This document shows positions 37,421 to 47,342 of a stretch of DNA of 64,000 nt, piece after piece. Position numbers and translations under genes: made by a program. A model generated the notes under the pieces. It did not search any database. It saw only the letters and a program-made list of their open reading frames with translations, and was not told where the DNA came from. The stretch covers positions 58,450-122,449 of the forward strand of contig JAPJBO010000705.1 in assembly GCA_030068145.1 (NCBI GenBank), in the 5' to 3' direction. Positions within the stretch are counted from its first letter, which is position 1, and the number at the start of each line of letters is the position of its first letter. The stretch comes from Diplonema papillatum (Eukaryota > Euglenozoa > Diplonemea > Diplonemida > Diplonemidae).

Positions 37421-38450
37421 TCTCTTGTAGGGCAGAGAGTGCCAAGCAGTGTTTTTTGTAGGCAGAGAGTGTCAAGCAGTGTCTCTTGTAGGGCAGAGAG
37501 TGCCAAGCAGTGTCTCTTGTAGGGCAGAGAGTGTCAAGTAGTGTCTCTTGTAGGGCAGAGAGTGCCAAGCAGTGTCTCTTGTAGGGCAGAGAGTGTCAAG
37601 CAGTGTCTCTTGTAGGGCAGAGAGTGCCAAGCAGTGTCTCTTGTAGGGCAGAGAGTGCCAAGCAGTGTCTCTTGTAGGGCAGAGAGTGCCAAGCAGTGTC
37701 TCTTGTAGGGCAGAGAGTGCCAAGCAGTGTCTCTTGTAGGGCAGAGAGTGCCAAGCAGTGTCTCTTGTAGGGCAGAGAGTGCCAAGCAGTGTCTCTTGTA
37801 GGGCAGAGAGTGCCAAACAGTGTTTTTTGTAGGGCAGAGAGTTCAAGCAGTGTCTCTTGTAGGGAAGAGAGTGCCAAGCAGTGTCTCTTGTAGGGCAGAT
37901 AGTGCCAAGCAGTGTCTCTTGTAGGGCAGAGAGTGCCAAGCAGTGTCTCTTGTAGGGCAGAGAGTGCCAAGCAGTGTCTCTTGTAGGGCAGAGAGTGCCA
38001 AACAGTGTTTTTTGTAGGGCAGAGAGTTCAAGCAGTGTCTCTTGTAGGGAAGAGAGTGCCAAGCAGTGTCTCTTGTAGGGCAGAGAGTGCCAAACAGTGT
38101 TTTTTGTAGGGCAGAGAGTTCAAGCAGTGTCTCTTGTAGGGAAGAGAGTGCCAAGCAGTGTCTCTTGTAGGGCAGAGAGTGCCAAGCAGTGTCTCTTGTA
38201 GGGCAGAGAGTGCCAAACAGTGTTTTTTGTAGGGCAGAGAGTTCAAGCAGTGTCTCTTGTAGGGAAGAGAGTGCCAAGCAGTGTCTCTTGTAGGGCAGAG
38301 AGTGCCAAGCAGTGTCTCTTGTAGGGCAGAGAGTGCCAAACAGTGTTTTTTGTAGGGCAGAGAGTTCAAGCAGTGTCTCTTGTAGGGAAGAGAGTGCCAA
38401 GCAGTGTCTCTTGTAGGGTAGAGAGTGCCAAGCAGTGTCTGTTATAGGAG
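37421..38450. repeat. 31-bp minisatellite, about 33 units
   Basis: The consensus contains GTGTCTCTTGTAGGGCAGAG plus AGTGCCAAGCA. Variants with GTTTTTTGTAGGGCAGAGAGTTCAAG recur every few units, giving a higher-order pattern. Long frames on the minus strand (about 60-230 codons) arise because stop codons are absent from the unit in all phases; they are not genes. Confidence 0.9.
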
Positions 38451-38454
38451 TGCA

Positions 38455-40190
38455 ACCTAGTGGTCGGCCACTTGTTGTACAGTGTTGCACACGGGGCAGA
38501 CAGTGGTTGACCACTCGTTTTACAGCGGTCACCCACGGGGCAGGCAGTGGTCAACCACTCGTTTTCCAGTGGGTTGCCCACGGGTCAGGCAGTGGTCGAC
38601 CACTCTTTGTACACACGGGGCAGGCAGTGGTCAACCACTCGTTTTCCAGTGGGTTGCCCACGGTTCAGGCAGTGGTCAACCACTCTTTGTACACACGGGG
38701 CAGGCACTTGTCACGGGTCAGGCAGCGGTCGACCACTCTTTGTACACACGGGGCAGGCAGTGGTCATCCACTTGTCCAGTGGGTTGCCCACGGGTCAGGC
38801 AGTGGTCGACCACTCGTTGTACAGCGGTCACCCACGGGCCAGGCAGTGGTCGACCACTCTTTGTACACACGGGGCAGGCAGTGGTCAACCACTCGTTTTC
38901 CAGTGGGTTGCCCACGGGTCAGGCAGTGGTCGACCACTCTTTGTACACACGGGGCAGGCAGTGGTCAACCACTCGTTTTCCAGTGGGTTGCCCACGGGTC
39001 AGGCAGTGGTCAACCACTCTTTGTACACACGGGGCAGGCACTTGTCACGGGTCAGGCAGTGGTCGACCTCTCTTTGTACACACGGGGCAGGCAGTGGTCA
39101 TCCACTTGTCCAGTGGGTTGCCCACGGGTCAGGCAGTGGTTGACCACTCGTTGTACAGAGGTTGCCCACGGGCCAGGCAGTGGTCGACCACTCTTTGTAC
39201 ACACGGGGCAGGCAGTGGTCAACCACTCGTTGTCCAGTGGGTTGCCCACGGGTCAGGCAGTGGTCGACCACTCGTTGTACAGCGGTCACCCACGGGCCAG
39301 GCAGTGGTCGACCACTCTTTGTACACACGGGGCAGGCAGTGGTCAACCACTCGTTTTCCAGTGGGTTGCCCACGGGTCAGGCAGTGGTCGACCACTCTTT
39401 GTACACACGGGGCAGGCAGTGGTCAACCACTCGTTTTCCAGTGGGTTGCCCACGGGTCAGGCAGTGGTCAACCACTCTTTGTACACACGGGGCAGGCACT
39501 TGTCACGGGTCAGGCAGTGGTCGACCTCTCTTTGTACACACGGGGCAGGCAGTGGTCATCCACTTGTCCAGTGGGTTGCCCACGGGTCAGGCAGTGGTTG
39601 ACCACTCGTTGTACAGAGGTTGCCCACGGGCCAGGCAGTGGTCGACCACTCTTTGTACACACGGGGCAGGCAGTGGTCAACCACTCGTTGTCCAGTGGGT
39701 TGCCCACGGGTCAGGCAGTGGTCGACCACTCTTTGTACACACGGGGCAGGCAGTGGTCATCCACTTGTCCAGTGGGTTCAGGCAGTGGTTGACCACTCGT
39801 TGTACAGAGGTTGCCCACGGGCCAGGCAGTGGTCGACCACTCTTTGTACACACGGGGCAGGCAGTGGTCAACCACTTGTCCAGTGGGTTGCCCACGGGCC
39901 AGGCAGTGGTCGACCACTCTTTGTACACACGGGGCAGGCAGTGGTCAGCCACTCGTTGTCCAGTGGGTTGCCCACGTGGTTGACCACTCGTACAGAGGTT
40001 GCCCACGGGCCAGGCAGTGGTCGACCACTCTTTGTACACACGGGGCAGGCAGTGGTCAACCACTCGTTGTCCAGTGGGTTGCCCACGGGTCAGGCAGTGG
40101 TTGACCACTCGTACAGCGGTTGCCCACGGGCCAGGCAGTGGTTGACCACTCGTTGTACAGTGGGTTGCCCACGGTGGTCGACCGGATAAA
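38455..40190. repeat. Complex minisatellite of about 34-46-bp units with higher-order repeats
   Basis: Units contain CAGGCAGTGGTCGACCACTC, TTTGTACACACGGGG and GTGGGTTGCCCACGGG. GTGGTCGACCAC and GTGGTCAACCAC are palindromic or near-palindromic (GTCGAC/GTTGAC cores). A block of about 450 bp (38760-39230) is repeated nearly exactly at about 39210-39700. Open frames of up to 436 codons run on the plus strand but all are unit repeats. Confidence 0.9.
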
Positions 40191-40379
40191 CCCCTTGCAT
40201 CAAGACCTGTGCTCTATGAACGGTGGTGATGGTGCCTTGCAAGTAATCTCTTCATCGGGCATACGGGTCGACCACCGATGTTACTGTGAACAAACCAGCG
40301 TGCCCAAAGCAGGCGTTTGCCGTGAATGATAAAGCATGGAATAACAAGGGCTAGGCAGTCGTCGACCACTCGTTGTACA
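40191..40379. other. Short unique spacer
   Basis: No frame or motif of note between the minisatellite and the array preceding GH28 copy 2. Confidence 0.4.
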
Positions 40380-40540
40380 GTGGGCTAGGCAGTGGTCAAC
40401 CACTGGTTGTCCAGTGGTTGCCCACGGGGCAGGCAGCGGTCAACCACTCGTTGTACAGTGGGTTACCCACGGGCCAGGCAGTGGTCGACCACTCGTTGTA
40501 CAGTGGTTGCCCATGGGGCAGGCAGTGGCCGCTTGATACC
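40380..40540. repeat. Minisatellite upstream of GH28 copy 2
   Basis: Same units and order as 29083-29300 with fewer repeats. Together with the matching promoter this shows a segmental duplication of minisatellite plus gene. Confidence 0.85.
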
Positions 40541-40596
40541 AAGAAGATTTTAAGGAAAAAAGCAAGAAACAACAACAGCAAAAAAACCTGCGAACG

Positions 40597-41850
40597 ATGC
40601 GCTCGAAAGTCTTCTTCGCCGTAGCGGCGGCGGCGGCGGCTGTCGACGCGGCGCCTGACTGCGACATATTGTCGCACGGCGCAGTGTGCGACGGGACCAC
40701 AGACGACACCAACGCGATCCAAGCAGCGATCGACGCTTGCGTCGGCGGCGGGCACGTCGTGTTCGCCGCCGATAAGAACTGCATGACTTACCCGCTGAAG
40801 CTGGCGGGCAACAACTCCCTCTATTTTCCGGCTGGCAGCATCATCCGCGCCGCTGGCATGGATAACTGGCCGAGCGGAGAGTACTACAACCTGTTCAGCG
40901 TCACGCACGCGTCGAACATCTCCGTCTTCGGTACGGGCACGATTGACGGTAATGGCCAGGCGTGGTGGCCCACGGAGCCGAACAACCGGCCTAGGATGTT
41001 CCACATGCAGTACGTCTCTGACATCTCGATCAAGGGAGTCACGCTGATCAACTCTCCGATGATGACGATCGTGTTGAACAGCCCGTGCGAGCGGGCGTAC
41101 ATCGAAGACGTCACCATTTGGAACTACGCCGTCGGCCAAACAGACGGGATCGACTTCGGCTGCGACGGCGGCCTCATCCGCAACGTGAGCGTCACCAACG
41201 GTGACGACAGCCTCTGCATGAAAAGCGGCGCTAAGAACGTGCTGATCGTCAACTCGACCACCCAGCAGGGGCCGCCGTACCCTACCGCGGCTCAGGCTGG
41301 GAGGGCTGATGGATTAGTCCTCGGGACGAGTGTGAACAACAGCATGTACAACGTGACGTACAGGAACTGCACCGCAACGGGGACGTTGAGGGGGATCACG
41401 TTCAAGTTCCGCCCGACGCAGAACGGGACGGTCAGCGACATTCTGTTCGAGGATATCCACATTGTCGACCCGCAGGCGTACGCTATGGATTTGAACATCA
41501 ACTCGGCACACTTCGCTTCGTCGGTTGACGAGAAGGAGGCTGTGTACCAAGCGTCGTTGCGCCGCAGGATGGGTGGCCCCGCAGCCCCCTCGCAGCACAC
41601 CGAGCCTTCTCTTGGCACTGTGCACGTCAACAACGTCGTCATCCGCAACGTGACGGGCAGGGCCACGACCATCGGCCACTTCAACTGCAACGACCCCCCG
41701 TACACCTGCACGAACTTCACCCTCGAAAACATCCACATCACCAATTACACGGAGCCCGCCTGCACGTGGACGAACGCGTACGGCAGCGGGAGCAACGTAG
41801 AGCCGGCGAGCTGCATCCCGCCTGCAAACAGCGCTAGTCCCTCCGCGTGA
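40597..41850 (+). CDS. GH28 polygalacturonase-like secreted protein, copy 2 (intact)
   Basis: 417 residues from ATG with a signal peptide (MRSKVFFAVAAAAAAVDA). A pectin-lyase-fold start (GAVCDGTTDDTNAIQAAIDA), GTIDGNGQAWW (about 115-125), QTDGIDFGCDGG (181-192; Asp183 and Asp186) and NGDDSLCMKSG (Asp203, Asp204) correspond to the NTD and DD elements of GH28. Where GHG and RIK are expected the sequence reads ADGLVLGTS and GITFKF, so the His and Arg of those motifs appear substituted. Eight or more Asn-x-Ser/Thr sites suggest a glycosylated secreted protein. The open frame is continuous across the site where copy 1 has its intron. Likely acts on pectin-like polysaccharide outside the cell, or is a diverged relative. 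Confidence 0.8.
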   Translation: MRSKVFFAVAAAAAAVDAAPDCDILSHGAVCDGTTDDTNAIQAAIDACVGGGHVVFAADKNCMTYPLKLAGNNSLYFPAGSIIRAAGMDNWPSGEYYNLFSVTHASNISVFGTGTIDGNGQAWWPTEPNNRPRMFHMQYVSDISIKGVTLINSPMMTIVLNSPCERAYIEDVTIWNYAVGQTDGIDFGCDGGLIRNVSVTNGDDSLCMKSGAKNVLIVNSTTQQGPPYPTAAQAGRADGLVLGTSVNNSMYNVTYRNCTATGTLRGITFKFRPTQNGTVSDILFEDIHIVDPQAYAMDLNINSAHFASSVDEKEAVYQASLRRRMGGPAAPSQHTEPSLGTVHVNNVVIRNVTGRATTIGHFNCNDPPYTCTNFTLENIHITNYTEPACTWTNAYGSGSNVEPASCIPPANSASPSA

Positions 41851-41904
41851 GCGCAGCGCGCACGAAAAAGTGAACTTTCACTCTCAAGAGAAGAAAAGAA
41901 GAAG

Positions 41905-42180
41905 AAAAAGGCCGCTCCTGGTCCAGGAACGTGACGGTCAACCACACAGCTTGCAAAGCTTGAGTCGGAGGCAGCACAGTGCTACAACCCCGTCCGCTCT
42001 GCCCTGCGGCTGACCGTCTCGACGAGCTTACGTTCAGCGCGAGCGACAAGCCTTAAGGTGGGCCACGCCTTGATGCTTTAGTTTGGGAAATCGGTAGCCA
42101 CTTGACCCGTAGGCCCGTGGCTCTGCAGTACCGCCGAACACGTGAAGCTTGGCTCCCGTGTAGCAGGCTTTCCCTGGTAC
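41905..42180. repeat. About 260-bp dispersed repeat (copy 1)
   Basis: It runs from an A/G-rich start (GGCCGCTCCTGGTCCAGGAA) through GCTTGAGTCGGAGGCAGCAC and GCCTTGATGCTTTAGTTTGG to TTTCCCTGGTACC. Near-identical copies lie at 51045-51320 and 53190-53450 and a fragment at about 25375-25420. Read from the other strand it ends in a pyrimidine-rich (CTT) tail. Size and dispersal would fit a SINE, but I cannot define A and B boxes. Confidence 0.75.
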
Positions 42181-42229
42181 CACTCTCAAGAGAAGGAACT
42201 TCTAATCCACAAATAACGCTACAAAGTCA

Positions 42230-42760
42230 GTCAAAAAACTTGGCTCAGCCGAATTTTGTCGAGAGCTGGAGGAGGTCCTATGAGTATGCAAAATGCATAG
42301 CCTCTATTCGGGCCAACCCCGCTTTTCTGTAGTGAAAAAAGTGTAAGTGCATTGTTTGGAGACTGGAGAATTGTGCGGAATGAGCTTTTCCCCCCGGATA
42401 TCTTGCATTCGAATGGCAGAGTGACGTCGTCGGCCTTCATTAAAGTGTGCGAATATGTCTAATACCCGATTCCCAGCATCGATGGCCAACCGGAGACTTT
42501 GCAATACCGGACCCTCAACCTCTATTCGAGCCAACCCCGCTTTTTCTGTAGTGAAAAAAGTGTGTAAGTGCATTGTTTGGAGACTGAAGAATTCTGCGAA
42601 ATTAGCTTTCCCCCCCCAGCCAATCATATTGCATTCGAATGGCAGAGTGACGTCGTCGGCCTTCATTAAAGTGTGCAAATATGTCTACTACCCGATTCCC
42701 AGCATCGATGGCCAACCGGAGACTGTGCAATACCGGACCCTCAACCCCTTACGGACGAAG
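42230..42760. repeat. About 220-bp tandem repeat
   Basis: Units share TGCATTGTTTGGAGACTG, TTGCATTCGAATGGCAGAGT, GACGTCGTCGGCCTTCATTA and ATCGATGGCCAACCGGAGAC. The last block belongs to the GGTCAACCGGAGAC motif family seen upstream of several genes. Confidence 0.8.
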
Positions 42761-42902
42761 GGGGAGGTAAATCCATCGCGCACAAAGCTTTCTGGGGAAT
42801 CCATGGGTCAAATTCGAGAGCCCAAAGGGAAGATTCCTGGGAATGGTCTCGTAACACATGTGCTTCGCAGCAGCAAACATTGGTCCTTTTTCGACGTGTC
42901 TT

Positions 42903-43020
42903 TGCTCTGACCAACTACACCGAGCCCGCCTGCACGTGGAAGAACACGTACGGCTCCGGGAGCAACGTCAAACCGGCGAGCTGCAGGCCGCCGGAAAACG
43001 GTGCCGTACCCTCCGCCTGA
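42903..43020 (+). pseudogene. GH28 3'-terminal fragment
   Basis: The last about 38 codons of a GH28 copy (LTNYTEPACTWKNTYGSGSN ... stop at 43018-43020) are present without the rest of the gene. Closest in wording to copy 2. Confidence 0.8.
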
Positions 43021-43192
43021 ATGCAGCGCCTCAACGGAAGCGCGCAAAATCACAACGACCAAGGTACCCACCGATCCTCTTACCTCGTGTAACCACCACT
43101 CTTACGACACTCAGAGCACAAAGAATATCTTCCCTTAACGACGAAGGTCACCCGGAGACTTTAAACCCCGGAGTTTCAAGCGAACTTTAACT

Positions 43193-43420
43193 CTAAAATA
43201 CTCGAGGGGCTGCCTTGTGCTTCCTTCGAAGGAGGCTAGAGGGGGAGAAAACAATACAACTACAAAATGGGTCTTTTTTGTTGAACGCTTACGCCCCGCC
43301 ACTAAACGCAGATTCACCTGTGTTTCGTGTGGGCTACAGCACATTTACCTCCTTTGATCTTTTGCAGCTGGCAGCTTCCTCAAGTATTTTCCTACAAAGC
43401 AGGTGCTTATACACGACAAC
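43193..43420 (+). mobile_element. About 220-bp MITE-like repeat
   Basis: It runs AATACTCGAGGGGCTGCC ... GGAGGCTAGAGGGGGAG ... CTACAAAGCAGGTGCTTATAC. The partly inverted block CTGGCAGCTTCCTCAAGTATT lies near its right end. Same family as 26125-26345 (minus), 47100-47325 and 51825-52185. Confidence 0.75.
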
Positions 43421-43469
43421 GCTACAAATAAGTCGCAACTTGGCTGGCCAAAGTCGAAGTGGTGTGCAA

Positions 43470-43920
43470 ATATATGTCTACCTACAGATGCCAGTGGATG
43501 GTGGTGTGGTGTACACAACCACGAGTATGGTGCAGCTGGTGGATACCACAGCTACGACCTACTCAGCATCCCTGATACCTAGCAGGTGGATGGATACGTA
43601 GGTGCTGTGGATACCACAGCATACCACGATACCACGATAGGTGCTAGTGGATGGTGGTGGTGTGTACACATCCACGAGTATGGTGCAGCTGGTGGATACC
43701 ACAGCTACGACCTACTCAGCATCCCTGATCCCTAGCAGGTGGACGGGTACGTAGGTGCTGTGGATACCACAGCATACCACGATACCACAATAGGTGCTAG
43801 TGGATGGTGGTGGTGTGTACACATCCACGAGTATGGTGCAGCTGGTGGATACCACAGCTATGACCTACTCAGCATTCCAGGTGGATGGATACGTAGGTGC
43901 TGTGGATACCACAGCATACC
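43470..43920. repeat. About 150-bp tandem repeat with GCTGTGGATACCACAGC hairpins
   Basis: Three units contain GTGGATGGTGGTGGTGTGTA, CACGAGTATGGTGCAGCTGG and the inverted repeat GCTGTGGATACCACAGC. Confidence 0.8.
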
Positions 43921-44204
43921 ACACCCGACTCCCAGCCTAAAGGGGCCAACAGGAGACTCCGAAACAAAAACGCTAAAAGAAACCGCCAACCCAAACAACT
44001 TACGCCGGCAGAGAAAACCCTGCCTGCAGAAATCAACCAGTAACAAGTAAGAGAAGAAAACATAGAATACGCGTACAAAACTTTGTTTCTTGTGTCGACT
44101 GAGAAAAGACACACGCACAAGTACACGTACTGCCACTACAGCAGATACGATACGCACACTAACATATTGTACCTTAACCACTTCCAGACGAACTACCACA
44201 GTAG

Positions 44205-44410
44205 TGGTAGTTAGCTCACGAAAGTTCGCGGGTGTCACGTTCGCGGGCGAGAGGCCAAATAATGGTCGAAAGTGGTCGCTGTTTGCTGTATCGGAAAGAT
44301 CCGACACAAATCTTTGAAATGCGTCCTTCACCCGGGCAGAAATCCTGCTCCGAGCTCCAACGGATACCTGAGATTCGCCATGGAGCCACCCCTTTTCCCA
44401 AATTAACCCT
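44205..44410. repeat. Dispersed about 200-bp repeat (copy 2)
   Basis: Same family as 1903-2100, with small indels. Confidence 0.75.
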
Positions 44411-45100
44411 GACCCCCTCCGTCCTTATGTGGTTAAAGGAACCTTTACGACAACGGTCACCCGGAGACTATAAAACCCCGGGTCCCCAAGCGAACTTGCA
44501 CTCTAAAAAAAGCCCAACCCGGTATAACCTGCGACCATTCTTGGGGTGTCCCAGGTTTTACCGGGGTCAACATTAACCACATACAGACGGGAGGGTGGTG
44601 TTAATTTTGGGAAATGGACGTTTCAAGGCAAACCTTGGGTCATACTCATAAGGGGGTTTCGTAAGTCAAAAATGGGAACCGAGGGGTGCATGTGAAAGAT
44701 TTCGTGGCAGGTCTTTCAAAGGCGCACGTCGACACTGAATGCATACACATGGAAGTGACCCAGGACGGGCACACGTGGCGTCTTGCAGATACCCGCAAAT
44801 TAATGAATTAACTACGCCATGTGGCGTAGTTCGTCCGTAGGTGGTTAATCCAATTACGGTATGTACAACGAGTACGTGATGGGGTCAACAACGTAGCCGA
44901 CGACTGCCGTCCTCGTGAGTGCGTGCTGTCACCGCACAGCCGAGCCAACACAGTAACAGCACCGGCGCCCAGTCTTCTCTTGTTCTCCCTTCTTCTGGCC
45001 CCGCGCCACTGTATCGGTATCACGTGCGATAGGCGCTTCTCTCCCGTCTTTTGCCTTCTTGCGGCCGCGGCTCGCGTGTGCGTGACAACTCGCCTTGCTG
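44411..45100. other. No recognisable gene
   Basis: A GGTCACCCGGAGACTATAAA plus CCAAGCGAACTTGCACTCTA motif pair lies at 44455-44507. No coding sequence with a recognisable product follows it. Confidence 0.4.
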
Positions 45101-45143
45101 AGTGCACCGACAACGTCGTGCATCTTCAAGCATCGGCAAAGAT

Positions 45144-46110
45144 ATCCTGGAAATGCATCGAACTGCCTGCTGCTGTCTAGCACAGTGCAAGCATGAGCCA
45201 TTCCACCCCTATATCCTGGAACTGCATCGAACTGCCTGCTGCTGTCTAGCACAGTGCAAGCATGAGCCATTCCACCCCTATATCCTGGAAATGCATCGAA
45301 CTGCCTGCTGCTGTCTAGCACAGTGCAAGCATGAGCCATTCCACCCCTATATCCTGGAAATGCATCGAACTGCCTGCTGCTGTCTAGCACAGTGCAAGCA
45401 TGAGCCATTCCACCCCTATATCCTGGAAATGCATCGAACTGCCTGCTGCTGTCTAGCACAGTGCAAGCATGAGCCATTCCACCCCTATATCCTGGAAATG
45501 CATCGAACTGCCTGCTGCTGTCTAGCACAGTGCAAGCATGAGCCATTCCACCCCTATATCCTGGAAATGCATCGAACTGCCTGCTGCTGTCTAGCACAGT
45601 GCAAGCATGAGCCATTCCACCCCTATATCCTGGAAATGCATCGAACTGCCTGCTGCTGTCTAGCACAGTGCAAGCATGAGCCATTCCACCCCTATATCCT
45701 GGAAATGCATCGAACTGCCTGCTGCTGTCTAGCACAGTGCAAGCATGAGCCATTCCACCCCTATATCCTGGAAATGCATCGAACTGCCTGCTGCTGTCTA
45801 GCACAGTGCAAGCATGAGCCATTCCACCCCTATATCCTGGAAATGCATCGAACTGCCTGCTGCTGTCTAGCACAGTGCAAGCATGAGCCATTCCACCCCT
45901 ATATCCTGGAAATGCATCGAACTGCCTGCTGCTGTCTAGCACAGTGCAAGCATGAGCCATTCCACCCCTATATCCTGGAACTGCATCGAACTGCCTGCTG
46001 CTGTCTAGCACAGTGCAAGCATGAGCCATTCCACCCCTATATCCTGGAAATGCATCGAACTGCCTGCTGCTTCCTAGCACAGTGCAAAGCGGGCCGGACG
46101 AGCAATGAGA
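45144..46110. repeat. 69-bp satellite, 14 units
   Basis: Unit starts occur every 69 bp from 45144 to 46041, with almost no sequence variation (an A/C change in GGAAATGCATCG at units 2 and 13). The unit is 23 codons, so it stays open in several frames on both strands; the resulting Cys/His-rich peptide repeats are not convincing proteins. A single decayed unit lies at 46490-46535. Confidence 0.92.
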
Positions 46111-46570
46111 TGGGCGGCCTATCACGAGTGCACCGAATGTCGTGCATTTTCAAGCATCGGCAAGCATGGGCCAGTCCACCCCTACACGGCGAGGTCCAGC
46201 CTCAGAAGCTGGTGCTAAAAAGCTGGAGGTAGAAAAGCGGGGTGTGACACCCGCTTCTCGGGTGTGAATTTACACGCGTTTTGGTTGTCACATACCCGCT
46301 TTTCGGGTGTGACCAGGGCACACCCTTTTTAACTCCAGCTTCTGAGGCTGGACCTCGCCGTGTACATCCTGGAAATTCAGCAAACTGTCTTCTGCGGCCG
46401 CGGCTATTGTGTGCGCGTGACAACTCGCCTCGCCGAGTGCACCGACAATGTCGTGCATTTTCAAGCATCGACAAGCATGAAGCCTATATCCTGGAAATGC
46501 ATCGAACGGCCTGCGGCTTTCTGCCACAGTGCAGAGCGGGCCGGACGAGCAATGAGATGGGCGGCCCATC
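46079..46570. repeat. Nested inverted repeats after the satellite
   Basis: GGTCCAGCCTCAGAAGCTGG (about 46193) and its reverse complement CCAGCTTCTGAGGCTGGACC (about 46336) bracket about 125 bp containing two CCCGCTTYTCGGGTGTGA blocks. GTGCAAAGCGGGCCGGACGA occurs at about 46082, and a near copy near 46531 ends in a hairpin GATGGGCGGCCCATC. Confidence 0.75.
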
Positions 46571-46799
46571 TCATTGCTCGCCCGTTGCACCTTTTTTTTT
46601 TTGTATAAGCACAGTGCAGTCAGGCTCGACCGCTCGACCGGTCAAGTAACTTTCCGAAAAAACTTTTTTTTTTTGGACAGGAGTTTGCCACAACTTTTTT
46701 TTTGCACTGTCCAAAAAAGAAAGGTTGAACAATACGTCCGACACCCGACAAAGGGATGCCCTTAAACTGACGTATGCACCCAAGCCTGGCTGCCATCAG

Positions 46800-47097
46800 G
46801 AAAAATACTCGACGTAGCTGCTTCGACTCCGAATGAAAGGGGGGAAATATAGAGGTAAGGGGCAAATACAATACAAACACAATCTGATTTGTTCTTCGCT
46901 TACACCACCGTGTGTTGTTTTCTCACTCAGGACTTTGACCTGTTGTGTTTGTGTGATTTGTCGTGTAGGGGTAGACCCGCATGACCTCACGTCCGTTCAA
47001 CACGTGGTTCGGTAGTTACAGCACTTGGGATCCCTTCTGTTCTTTGTCGGGCAGCATCGTCGAGCATTTCCTTTCAAGCTGGCGCTTATGTAAAAAA
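46800..47097 (-). repeat. Single arm of the foldback element
   Basis: Near-identical to 25588-25885 and to the reverse complement of 24863-25160. It ends TGGCGCTTATGTAAAAAA and joins directly to the next MITE. Confidence 0.85.
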
Positions 47098-47099
47098 AA

Positions 47100-47325
47100 A
47101 AGAGAGACAGAAAAATACTCGAGGGGCTGCCTTGTGCTTACTTCGAAGGAGGCTAGAGGGGGAGAAACAATACAACTACAAAATGGGTCTTTTTTGTTGA
47201 ACGCTTACGCCCGCCACTAAACCCAGATTCACCTGTGTTTCGTGTGGGCTACAGCACATTTACCTCCTTTGATCTTTGCAACTGGCAGCCTCCTCAAGTA
47301 TTTCCTACAAAGCAGGTGCTTATAC
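47100..47325 (+). mobile_element. About 220-bp MITE-like repeat just upstream of GH28 copy 3
   Basis: Same family as 43193-43420. It ends TGCTTATACAAAA only about 15 bp before the GH28 ATG, so it probably supplies the promoter and leader of this gene copy in place of the minisatellite-linked upstream region of copies 1 and 2. Confidence 0.75.
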
Positions 47326-47342
47326 AAAAAAAACCCCCCCTC

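Noticed and set aside
37421..38450. CRISPR array
   Set aside because: Units are directly adjacent with no unique spacers, and the genome is clearly eukaryotic.
37472..38532. Minus-strand frames with ALQETLLGTLCPTRDTAWHS-type repeats
   Set aside because: 31-bp minisatellite without stop codons in its unit; all phases look alike.
38435..39983. Several overlapping plus-strand frames of 190-436 codons
   Set aside because: All are translations of minisatellite units in different phases; no start context or domain.
44929..46232. Long open frames on both strands (376 and 398 codons) of 23-residue repeats rich in Cys/His
   Set aside because: They are direct translations of a 69-bp satellite whose length is a multiple of three; both strands are open equally and there is no codon bias.
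47235..47342. Upstream 36-codon extension of GH28 copy 3
   Set aside because: It is MITE sequence, and it would place the signal peptide internally.
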